DNA from: Chirona hameri
Taxonomy: Eukaryota; Arthropoda; Thecostraca; Balanomorpha; Balanidae
Length of the DNA stretch: 64,000 nucleotides
Direction of reading: 5' to 3'
Assembly (NCBI GenBank): GCA_036785665.1
Contig: JAXIVJ010006340.1
Span: 1 to 64,000 of the forward strand
The translations under genes were made by a program, and so were the position numbers. The notes under the pieces are model-generated. The model had not been told where the DNA came from. It did not search any database and worked only from the letters and a program-made list of their open reading frames with translations. Below are positions 32,640-43,900 of the stretch, piece by piece; position 1 is the first letter of the stretch; every line of letters starts with the position of its first letter.

Positions 32640-33890
32640 AGTTATTTCTGACTAACTGTTAAATCGTGCTGCTGCTCACGTGGGAGTTGCGGGTTGGCTG
32701 CCGGTGTCTTGTTGCGGGGGCCCCCTGCTGGATCTCGGCCGCGCGGCGAAGGGTTCTTCGTTGCGTGGCTGATTTGGCGGGGGATTTCTGCGATGGGACG
32801 CCGATGGTTGATGTGCGGTTTTGCGTTGGCGGCGGCATGATTCCCTGCCAAACCAGTCAGAAATAACTTCCTGACTAACTGTTAAATCAAGTTACTGCTG
32901 ACGCGGGAGTTGTGTGTTGGCTGCCGGTGTCTTGTTGCGGGGGCCCCCTGCTGGATCTCGGCCGCGCGGCGAAGGGTTCTTCGTTGCGTGGCTGATTTGG
33001 CGGGGGATTTCTGCGATGGGACGCCGATGGCTGATGTGCGATTTTGCGTTGGCGGCGGCATGATTCCCTGCCAAACCAGATCACACGCCGATGCTGCGCC
33101 GCGGTGCGGTGGCTGCTGCGCTGCGGTGCAGTGTCCGCTGCGCTGCGGTGCAGCATGTTAAATTGTGTTAAAATCACGTTGCTGCCGACGTGGGGTAGCG
33201 TGTTGGCTGCCGGTGTCTTGTTACGGGGGCCCCCTGCTGGATCTCGGCCGCGCGGCGAAATTCGTTGCGTGGCTGATTTGGCGGGGGATTTCTGCGATGG
33301 GACGCCGATGGTAGATGTGCGGTCTTGCGTTGGCGGCGGCATGATTGCCTGCCAAATCAGTCGCGCAACGAAAGGTTCCATTGGAATTCGTTGTTCATTT
33401 CTTAACGTAATGCTCCTCCCAACCCTCCTCTCCCCTCTACTCCGCTCTTGCCAAAGCCGAGTACTTGAACACCCGCCCCTGATAACAGATGCCGATGCTG
33501 CGCTGCGGTGCGGTGGCCGCTGCGCTGCGGTGCGGTGCTCACTCCACTGCGCTGCGGTGTGGTGTCCGCTGCGCTGCGGTGCAGTATATTAAATCATGTT
33601 GCTGCCGACGTGGGGTTGCGCCTTGGCTGCCGGTGTCTTGTTGCGGGGGCCCCCTGCTGGATCTCGGCCCCGCGGCGAGGGTTTCTGGCCGTGGCTCTTC
33701 GTGGCGTGGCTGATTTGGCGGGGGATTTCTGCGATGGGACGCCGATGGCTGATGTGCGATTTTGCGTTGGCGGCGGCATGATTCCCTGCCAAACCAGATC
33801 ACACGCCGATGCTGCGCCGCGGTGCGGTGGCTGCTGCGCTGCGGTGCAGTGTCCACTGCGCTGCGGTGCAGTATCCACCCTGTCAAACTT
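32640..33890 (+). repeat. Four diverged ~220-290-bp repeats in the retroelement 3' region
   Basis: Copies begin near 32644, 32868, 33148 and 33590. Each contains TTGGCTGCCGGTGTCTTGTT, CCCCCTGCTGGATCTCGGCC, GGCTGATTTGGCGGGGGATT and GGGACGCCGATGG. The second and fourth continue with GATCACACGCCGATGCTGCG and CTGCGCTGCGGTGCAGT sub-repeats. Open frames across them on both strands are repeat translations. They lie between the ORF1 stop and the 3' end, where an autonomous LINE would have its ORF2. Confidence 0.9.
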
Positions 33891-34470
33891 TTTTACACTG
33901 TTAGGTGATAGTTATCTTGTATTGATAGGTCCCCTCTTAGATTATCTCTACCAAACACGTTTAGCTAAACAAATATAACAGGGGTTTTTTGCCTTGCGCA
34001 TTTTTGGCCCACCGCGCAGGTTTTTCCCCTTTGCTATAGACGCTGGGTTTTTTATTATTCAGGACTTTTCGCCCAGCTAAACACACCCCACAACCAGGTC
34101 TCGCCGAGGCGCCGGAGCTAGGGAGACTGGCAACAGTCTCCCGCTGTTGCAATGACGGCCCCCCACGGCTCCATCAACTCTGACACTGTACAAGTATTCT
34201 GCTCTGTGTGTGTATGAAATATATTGTGTATGTATGTGTCTTGTGTTTTATTTTAACTTTGACTTTGAACGAAATACTTAACGTAAGATAGACTTTAGAT
34301 TTACTTGAACAATTCACTTAACGTAAAATAGCTACCCTATTCCCTTTCTTGCTCGGGTTCCCATAAACCGACTAACGTAACTCTTTGCCTGGCAAATTGC
34401 CAGAAGTACTTTCCCCAAACCCGGGATATGACTATAGGCCGGTCCGGGTAAAAAAAAGAAGAAAAAAAAA

Positions 34471-34617
34471 CCACATTCCTTCGCCAAAAAGTCAAATATC
34501 TTCGGCTGGAGAGTCTTTTCAGCCAAGCAAAGTTGCAGATAAGGATTTCTCAACACGTGCTACAAAACTGCTATTTCAGTTCAAAATCCCATGTTGAAGG
34601 TGAACTATTTCCTTTAA
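34471..34617 (+). mobile_element. Right half of the split family A MITE
   Basis: Starts at CCACATTCCTTCGCCAAAAA, the exact continuation of the left half at 30832, and ends GGTGAACTATTTCCTTTAA. It closes the inverted-repeat and TTAA structure opened at 30600. The MITE is therefore older than the retroelement inserted in it. Confidence 0.9.
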
Positions 34618-34869
34618 CTCCGTCAGTGAATGCAACAAGTGGGGAACGAACGGTAGAGCGGGTGGGGCGGGGACCTTTACTCAATAAGTACTACCCTCTC
34701 CCGACCGCAAACTCTCGTCTCGGGTCGTCGCGACTCGGCGTTAGCGGGTCTGCGGTGTGAGCGGCGCCCCGTGAGTTTCCCGGCCGGATACGTGACGTCA
34801 CAGGATCCCGGTCTCCGGCGGCGGGTGGGTCGAGCCTGGAGCTCGGGCGCCTATCGGTGCCGGACGGAG
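34618..34869 (+). promoter_or_regulatory. Likely promoter and 5' UTR of the malic enzyme gene
   Basis: GC-rich and CpG-rich sequence between the MITE and the exon 1 ATG. It contains a palindromic CRE, TGACGTCA, at 34793-34800, about 70 bp upstream of the ATG. I see no TATA box. No other ATG lies between 34771 and 34870. CREB-type control of malic enzyme is plausible but is inferred only from the site. Confidence 0.45.
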
Positions 34870-34922
34870 ATGTGGGGGGCCTGGCGCCGGCGCCGGCTCA
34901 CTCTGCTCTGTGCCCTCTCCAG
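34870..34922 (+). CDS. Men: Malic enzyme exon 1, mitochondrial presequence
   Basis: The ATG (GGAG before it, purine at -3) opens MWGAWRRRRLTLLCALS and ends AG|GTACGG in phase 2. The start is Arg-rich, hydrophobic and lacks acidic residues, as in matrix-targeting presequences. Joining AG to the first G of exon 2 makes Arg and gives RSGAASNGRIPGAVPVRT before the internal Met, so basic residues continue with still no acid. The exon rests on composition, phase and position, not on homology. Confidence 0.6.
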
Positions 34923-37900
34923 GTACGGGTGTTGCCGCGCTGTGCTCTCCGGTCGTGGGTGCTGGCGGCTCGTCGGTCGGTTTGTTGGCTGCGAAGGACA
35001 GCGTTTGGCAGTGTCGGTTGTTTACTTGTTTGAACTGCTGATGTCATCGCTGCTACTGTCTGCTCTGTCTATGCTCCTATGGGTCTGTTTATATGATGTG
35101 AACTGTGTTTGAACTGTGTCGCCAGGTATTTTCGTGCCTGTTTGCGTCGCCTCTTGTTGCGTGGTATTGATTTGGGACGGCTGTAGGCTGTACGTGTCGT
35201 CATGACCTCGGTGGGTCGGTTGCTATTCGCAGAGCTTGCACAATCGTAAGGCGGCCGGGCCAGGTTGGAGACGAGCTCATAGGACGTGTATTTATTCCGC
35301 ACGGTTCTGCAATCAAAGTGAAGGTCGTGCTTCTGTCAACTGTTTGCGATGCCAATGGGCAGATGCCGAAATAACATTACACAATGATTGAGTATGAAAT
35401 GCAGTTAAAATGCAGATGGCCATGACTCGCGACTCCAGTATTCGAGCTATGCTGCAAATTTGAGCGATTGCAGTTGCGCTAAGCCCAGCACAAACGGTGA
35501 CCGTCTTCCAATCTTACCGCAGCTCGAGTCTGGCTGTGTCTATCTAACCGTACAGCCGACCACTGTGTCTGGCTGTAAGTCCTGTCTGCCTGTACCTGAC
35601 TCTAGGGATTGCCTGACGGACCAATGTCTCCCTCGCCGCAGGTCGGGAGCCGCTTCTAACGGACGTATACCTGGTGCCGTACCCGTCAGAACGATGTCTC
35701 AGGACCTGAGTCGGGACCGTCTGGGCCAGCGGCCCTTCCACAACGTGTCTGGAGACGACATGTGCTCCAGCATGGTGCGCGGGATCGACCACCTTCGGGA
35801 CCCCCGGCTTAACAAGGTGAGATGGCGGCACAAGCAGCCGGTGCTCCTGTGACCCCGTTATCCCGGCGTGACCTTTCGCTCGGCGGGGAGCGCTGTTCTC
35901 AGGCATCACACGGGGTATGATTCTGAGTGGCGAACTAAATACGGTGGCTAAAATAACCACCATGTTCAATATTGCCTCTCAGAAGGCTGATTTTTTCTTC
36001 AGTGACACGAGTAGGCATCGGGAGAGTATAAAGTAACCCAGTATGTACTAGCTCGCTTCATCGCCATCAAATGCTTAGAAGCTTCGTATGTAATGACGTG
36101 AACAACAGCAATTGTAAAATGTAGGAAATTACATCCCGAAAAAACTTAGTCAGTAATAATGCACAATCACAGACTCAATGCGACCAGCAGGAGGCCAATA
36201 TTTAAAGGGAGATAATCACCTTTTGATATTGTTAGCAACAAATTATTTGGCTACCGTTATGGTATTACAATGTTGTGGTCTAAATTTAAGAATTAAATAC
36301 AATTATTCCCTAATTCAAAGTTCGAAGTTTGGGAAAATTATTTATTGGTATTTTCCCTCCAAAGCACAACATTTCTGGCGCTTTTGCATCAATCTGTTCA
36401 ACGTTGTTGAATGGGCACTTGTAAACAAATCGCCGACACTAAATAGGTCGCCGTAGTTTAGCTTGGCACAGGCCAGCCGGTGCCAAGCTAAACTGCCGAT
36501 TTCAATGCACTTTTTTGTTGATTGTTGATGTTGATTGTTCAAATAATTGATGATTGTTGATTGTTCATACAAATTTTGGCACATATTCGCAAAAGATAGA
36601 ATGCAGGAAACATATTGCATACCTTCATGATAAATAGCAATGCGTAGGGAGGCTAATTTACTGAATTCGTTATCGAGTACTTGCTGAGTACCGACCGATA
36701 TAAGCGTGGATCACTTATCAGTAGGAAACTGCCAATATCTTTTCGGTTGGAATGTTTATATGCAAAATGTGATGCATTTACATCATATTTTGGCCTCGTC
36801 TACAATATCACTCCGATATTAAACTGAACATGGGGTTCATCCAGGGCGTATGAACGTTTCATAATGTGGGAATAGCAAGGCCAACTTGTTCAATTCGATT
36901 TTTTTACATGCATTACCATTTTTTGTTGCAAGCATGTGCTCACTGTTCAAGTGTTAGAAAATCATGCGTGTTATTGCACTTGTCGACCCCCTGTTCCTAC
37001 GCCTGCACGAGCACCGTTATCGCCTCCAGTTCCTACGCCTGCACGAGCACCGTTATCGCCTCCAGTTCCTACGCCTGCACGAGCACCGTTATCGCCTCCA
37101 GTTCCTACGCCTGCACGAGCACCGTTATCGCCTCCAGTTCCTACGCCTGCACGAGCACCGTTATCGCCTCCAGTTCCTACGCCTGCACGAGCACCGTTAT
37201 CGCCTCCAGTGCCTACGCCTGCACGAGCACCGTTATCGCCTCCAGTTCCTACGCCTGCACGAGCACCGTTATCGCCTCCAGTTCCTACGCCTGCACGAGC
37301 ACCGTTATCGCCTCCAGTTCCTACGCCTGCACGAGCACCGTTATCGCCTCCAGTTCCTACGCCTGCACGAGCACCGTTATCGCCTCCAGTTCCTACGCCT
37401 GCACGAGCACCGTTATCGCCTCCAGTGCCTACGCCTGCACGAGCACCGTTATCGCCTCCAGTGCCTACGCCTGCACGAGCACCGTTATCGCCTCCGGTTC
37501 GGCTCATTGATAGACGCAGGGCCACTGCATTGATAAAATTGCTATCATGGTCGCCACTCAGGTCAATTAATATCGAGTGATATTGCATCACCATTCATAC
37601 TCTACGGTAGCGGTCATCGTGCTACCATGGCGACTCTCATGCTGCGTGATCGGTCATCGTGCTACCATGGCGACTCTCATGCTGCGTGATCGGTCATCGT
37701 GATACCATGGCGACTCTCATGCTGCGTGATCGGTCATCGTGCTACCATGGCGACTCTCATGCTGCGTGATCGGTCATCGTGCTACCATGGCGACTCTCAT
37801 GCTGCGTGATCGGTCATCGTGCTACCATGGCGACTCTCATGCTGCGTGATCGGTCATCGTGATACCATGGCGACTCTCATGCTGCGTGATCGGTCATCGT

Positions 37901-40900
37901 GATACCATGGCGACTCTCATGCTGCGTGATCGGTCATAATTCTATGTAATAGTCATTGTGTTACCATGGCGACTTGTGCGATAGTCGGCACAATGCCGTC
38001 CCAAAATGAATTCGATTATTGCTGGGAAACTGGTTTCATTTCCCTGCTGTATTTCATTTGTTGGAAAATTGGATCCAGATGACGGTGCCATTTGTACTGA
38101 TCTGGCTAACTCGTGGTCCTCTGTAAAACATTCTGTACGAGTGTTCGACTTTTACCGCTTGTTAGCTGACAAAACAACGAACGCCGCTGCTTTATGTCAC
38201 TTTCAGCTGATATGGAGCCCATTCGTCTCTTACATAATGTAATTACGAGCGAGCGCGAAGCGCACGCTCGTCCTTCCGTGGTGTATGGGAAAAATCTGAT
38301 GAGCGACCCGGCCCGACCCGTGGCGACGCTTTTGAGAAGCTCATATCTCTGCAACCGCACGTCCGATTGACAAGCGGACTTCTTTGCTGAGCAGCCCCAT
38401 CTAACCTACCCTGTTTGAGACCAGTGCCGACTCATATGGGTGACTACCACTGCGCGTGGCGCGTGCCGCGTGAGGGGTGTTGAAAAGGATTTTCTCGCAA
38501 TAACTCCGCAACGGCTTGGCAGATTATGTGCAAATTTCGTGTGTGGTTATGGACCCCTCAGCCACCACTTTCACACAACTCAGGGGTGGGGTGACTGCAC
38601 GTGCGCACGTGCACACCCCTATTCTATATCTCAGGAACGGCTGAGCCGATTGTGTTCAAATTTGGTGTGTGGTTAGGGACCTCTCATCCGCCAGTTTCCC
38701 CACAAGTCAGGGGTGGGTGCCTCTGCACGTGCGCACGTGCACACCCCTATTCTGTATCTCAGGAACGGCTGAGCCGATTGTGTTTAAATTTGGTGTGCGG
38801 TTACTGGTTAGGGACCTCTCAGTCGCCGCCTTTCCACAAGTCAGGGGTGGGGTGGCTTTGCACGTGCGCACGTGCACACCCCTATGCTATATCTCTGGAA
38901 CGGCTGAGCCGATTGTGTTCAAATTTGGTGTGTGGTTAGGGAGCTCTCAGCCCCCACTTTCCCCACAAGTCAAAGGTGGGTGCCTCTGCACGTGCGCACG
39001 TGCGCACCCTTTTGTGTATCTCAGAAATTACTTCCCCGATCGGGTTGAAATTCCCCATACATTTCCTTCGCGCTCGCTCGTTCATCGCCAACTACGGCGC
39101 CTTACCATGGTAAATAATACCATTTGAGATAAGACCACCGGCTTGTCTGAAGCTCGGTTTACATCGATCGCGAAACTCCGATAAACATACGTCGCCGTCG
39201 CCTTGTCAGCTGATGACGTCTGGACGGGGACACAAGGACAGCAGCACAAGGTCGGTCGATCCGGCGACCACCCTCGCGATACGCGGGGTGGTCGTTTTTG
39301 ACGGTCACGCCCGCGATAGGCGGCGGGGGCGGCGTCGGCGGGACAGCAGCCCGCGCGCTGAATGCATCAGGGGACTCGCAGAGTAGGTGCAATCGATATC
39401 AGCTCTGATTCCGCTCAGAGATATGTGCTATGCCGTTTTCCGCAGTGGTTTTACCGTTTACCGCCAGGTTACTTAGAGTCGGGACGGAGAGAGGGAGGGG
39501 GGGGGGGGATACAACACGGCGGTATAGCGGACTGCGGATGGGTTAAGTAAAGCACAGCAACAGCAGCAGGTTGACTCGGGTGCGCTCGAGGCCGGTTGAC
39601 GGGTGTTTACTGAAGGAAGTTGAGAAGGAGCCCGACACCTGTGAGTTTCGCGGAGCTCGCTTTCTTACTTCTGCAGCGAGTGGCATGTCTTAAAAGCATT
39701 GCATTGGGCAGAAAACAACAATTAGGTCCACAATTAGGAAACGCAACTGGGAATATTTCGTACGAAAGGAATGCGTTCATCTGACATATAGCGTCGCTGC
39801 TCTCACAAGCACGACTGGGATTATAGCGTCGCTACTCTCACAAGCACGACTGGGATTATAGCGTCGCTACTCTCACAAGCACGACTGGGATTATAGCGTC
39901 GCTACTCTCACAAGCACGACTGGGATTATAGCGTCGCTACTCTCACAAGCACGACTGGGATTATAGCGTCGCTACTCTCACAAACACGACTGGGATTATA
40001 GCGTCGCTACTCTCACAAGCACGACTGGGATTATAGCGTCGCTACTCTCACAAGCACGACTGGGATTATAGCGTCGCTACTCTCACAAGCACGACTGGGA
40101 TTATAGCGTCGCTGCTCTCACAAGCACGACTGGGATTATAGCGTCGCTGCTCTCACAAGCACGACTGGGATTGGGCCGCGTCACCTGTGTCCTTTTAAAA
40201 TGACTCGGGACCATTCGCTGCGCCAGAAGTGTGATGACCTGTATTAGGCCTGTATTAGACCTATCAGTAGGCAGCGCTGTCTGTTAGCTGCTGACATGCC
40301 CTCTGCCTCTCCTGATCTGCCAGGCGGTTAAGCACAACACTGAAAAACAGTTACATAACGGGAACAAAATACGTACGACCGAACGCGGGAGATGAGGCTA
40401 CGACCGAAGGGGGGTTTTCCTGTAAGAGGATATGAGAGCTATTCTCGTGTTAGTTGAGACTTGAGACTCGTGTTAGTTGGGTGCGTCAGTTGTCGGCAGA
40501 GTGGATTATATCGGGAATTCGAGTCCTGTTCTGGGCTTCAGCCAAGGTTACTTTACAAGGTTACTTTACTAATAGGCTTCAGCGTTTCTGGGAAACTTGT
40601 CCTTGTCCATGTAGCGCTGAAGGCATTGCTAGATTGCATTGCTGGATGTCTTATTAACACATGCATACAAATTTAAGCTTGATTCAACATGGCATGCAAA
40701 TATGGAAATCCTGGACTCTCGGCAACTTGTATTAGCGTTTTAATAAGACGAATCTTTCGTTGTTTTTCGTAAGACGAATCTTGTCGAAGTTTTCGTTGGG
40801 ACTTTTTTTTCTTCCACTAACCAAGCTAAATGAGCAATACTTGCGTGAGATCGCGCGGAAACGTCAATTCAGCGTGCTAAACTTCACGCGTCACCACAGA

Positions 40901-43900
40901 CTGTTTGTGTTTGTATGTGTGGCTACTGGCCAGGCTGAGTTTTTATCATCATCATCATGGTGTATTGAAAGCAAAACAAAAACAAAACAATACAAACAGA
41001 GATATGGTGGGAATGTGCAAAAGCACGTAAGTGCTTATATCTTGGCACCATTTCTATATCTTGCCGCACAGTTTCTATATCTTGCCGCACAGCAGCATTG
41101 CAGCATAGTTGCCGCACAGTACAGAGTCGCCGAGGCCGAGCGTGGCTCTGGCTCCGGCTTTACCATCTGGCAGCTGGGGCCGCGGGCGGATACCGCGGAA
41201 CACGGGAAGCGCCGCTTCCTGTCCCCGGGGTCCCGGGGTCCCGGGGTCTGCACTGCAGTCAGTCCACACTACAGTGACGTCACGCTGTGGGACGGACGAA
41301 TACATGCTATATCCTCCGGCCCTCCTCCCGGAGCGGCTGCTTTTTCGCCGAGCCTGCGGGGCCTGCTAGAGGGTCTGGTCGAACCTGGCCGTCATGATGA
41401 CGCCGGGATATGTCGTCATGGCCGCGTCATCGCCATGTCATCGCTGCGTCATCATCATGATGACGCCATAGTCCACGCAGCACGCACTACTAGGGCGTCA
41501 TCACTGGTAGCAGTTAGCTGTCGTCATCCGCAGCCTTGGAATTTGGGCCATTTTCTGAACTTGTTGGGTCCACAGAATTTTGCTCTCTTCATATTTGTTC
41601 AGGAAATTTGCTCTCTTTTCGCCTGATCTTACTTACATTGTAGTTAAAATATAATTCAATTTTCCTCAGAAGGATTTAATATCTATTACAAATAAGGATT
41701 TTTTACTTTCCAAGTAAAATAACTAAAACAAAAATGAAAATCTGAACTTGCCTGACAATACAATTTTACTCTCCACCTATGAATTTTTACTCTCCGGGAC
41801 CAGGTCATGAAATAAAAAAATTCAACACTCGTCTCCCCCGTCAGTACTGCCGCGTAACACTGGACTCACCCGTCAGTACTGCCGCGTAACACTGGACTCA
41901 CCCGTCAGTACTGCCGCGTAACACTGGTCTCCCCCATCAGTACTGCCGCGTAACACTGGGTTACTCCCCCGTCAGTACTGCCGCGTCATGCAGCGTGCCC
42001 TGCTGCCGGGGTTATGACTGATATATAATACTTTTCTGAAGATGCCGAGCTGGGAAACACCCATTGCTGCTTCGTAATCATTACTTGGAATTTATTTATG
42101 TCCTGTAAATTGATGAGAACATTGTGTAACTTGACTAATGCATATATGTTCCTGAGAGAGATAACCTGAATAGACAGGGTTTACGATAGGTCACCTTGCG
42201 CCTTATGCATTCCTTGTTTATCACAAGGTTATCAGCATCAGCAGGTGCGGCTGACATTTCTGCGTTCCGTTATAAACCCAGTCATCCACCGAATGTCTCT
42301 TTCCAACATCAGTCCGGATGCCGCGCCTTCTAATTAGCTAGCCTCGTGAACAGCTTCTGCCATGACCTATGACGACAGAGCCGGTGTAAAATCCCCGGCG
42401 ACAGCGAACAGGCCGCGACCGGTTCAGCGTTTAATCCTCGATCCGGTGGCTACCGGGGCTAGCGGCGACTCTGTTGGGTTCAGCTGGGACTGGGCCGGCT
42501 GCCAGGCCGCACACTGCCTGCCAACCGGTCAGACAGCCGGCCCGGCTGACAGGCGGTTGGGCTGACGGGTGGTAGGGCTGACAGGCGGTAGGGCTGACAG
42601 GCGGCCCGGCTGACAGGCGGGCGGGCTGACAGGCGGTAAGACTGACATGTGGTAGGGGAGGGCTGACATGTGGTAGGGCTGGCAGGCGGCAGGGCTGACA
42701 GGCGGTAGGGTAGGGCTGACAGGCGGGCTCGTGGGATGTGGTGGTACGATGACATGACATGCGATATATCTCATGTATATTATATATATATATATGTTGG
42801 TATTCTCTGTGAATAGTTACACTCGCAGAGGATACACGTATCCCGCAGACATATATGGGACGACGCGCAATGGATCCAGACAGATATATGCCTCGATTGA
42901 GAACATGTTAGCCGTTATACTCCCTGGGGTCCTTCTCTAAATCGTGGCCGTTGGTTGCAGTGTCTCAAACCGATGTTATTATAGAATGTGTAGTATTGGC
43001 GTGATGTGTTAACTGTTATGTTCACTATGCAGTGCTGAACTGATTGCGATATGACTACTCAAAAAGTCCGCATCAACCGAAAAGCGACTATAAGCCCATA
43101 ATACCTGCTAGTCCCCAACATGCTACATATTGCGGCGCATAGTCTATATCGACTATAAGCCCATAATACCTGCTAGTCGCCAATATGCTACATATTGCGG
43201 CGCGTGGTCTATAGCGACTATAAGCCCATAATACCTGCTAGTCCCCAACATGCTACATATTGCGGCGTGTGGTCTATAGCGACTATAAGCCCATAATACC
43301 TGCTAGTCCCCAACATGCTACATATTGCGGCGCGTGGTCTATAGCGACTATAAGCCCATAATACCTGCTAGTCCCCAACATGCTACATATTGCGGCGCGT
43401 GGTCTATAGCGACTATAAGTCCATAATACCTGCTAGTCCCCAACATGCTACATATTGCGGCGCGTGGTCTATAGCGACTATAAGCCCATAATACCTGCTA
43501 GTCCCCAACATGCTACATATTGCGGCATATATCGCATTGCGGCGCGTGGTCCATACTGAACGGCTGGCCGGGAAAATTGAACCGCGGGCATGCAGGTGAA
43601 ATTGAAAACAGAAGGTTCTGTTCTGCTCTGTTGACGTTAGGGCTGCAGTAGAACATGCACGTTCTATGAACTCGGCAATGACATGCCCACACGCCACAGA
43701 CATGCCATTGTTCTCTATCCGCCTATACGCACTCATAACGACGGGCTCTGAAAAGCCATGGGTTTACTGTGGATGTTCCCGAATACAATATAATGGAGTA
43801 TACGTTAAAAATCAACATCCTGGCTAATTGTGTGATTCTTTGGCATCGCTTTATTTCTCGATTAATTTTATACAGTTTCAGAGAAGGTAGATGACAATTA

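Larger units (their letters stand above)
30833..34470 (+). mobile_element. ORF1-only poly(A)-tailed retroelement, 3.6 kb, complete insertion
   Basis: The element splits a MITE and is flanked by the 9-bp target duplication CCACATTCC (30824-30832 and 34471-34479). It ends in an A-rich tail (A8, GAAG, A9 at 34450-34470), the mark of LINE-type target-primed reverse transcription. It carries one gag-like reading frame (31121-32613), a 3' region with four diverged repeats (32640-33890) and a final AT-rich ~550 bp. There is no endonuclease or reverse transcriptase, so it must have been mobilised in trans. It is comparable in layout to mammalian HAL1 elements, which keep LINE ORF1 only. Confidence 0.88.

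Noticed and set aside
32887..33978. Overlapping 150-180-codon frames on both strands in the retroelement 3' region
   Set aside because: They track the four GC-rich repeats, appear on both strands, and lack RT or endonuclease motifs.
34771..34869. N-terminal extension of malic enzyme from GTG at 34771
   Set aside because: It would need a non-AUG start; 34870 is the first ATG in the region and already gives a presequence-like N-terminus.
36866..37594. Four 189-214-codon frames, including a GDNGARAGVGTG collagen-like peptide
   Set aside because: They come from the 36-bp array; three plus frames and one minus frame are open simultaneously inside an intron.
40505..40535. Possible tRNA B-box (AATTCGAGTCC)
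   Set aside because: No matching A-box or cloverleaf could be built around it.
40760..41626. 288-codon open frame in intron 2
   Set aside because: No domain, no coding-like composition or homology that I recognise, and it lies between well-supported exons 2 and 3 on the same strand.
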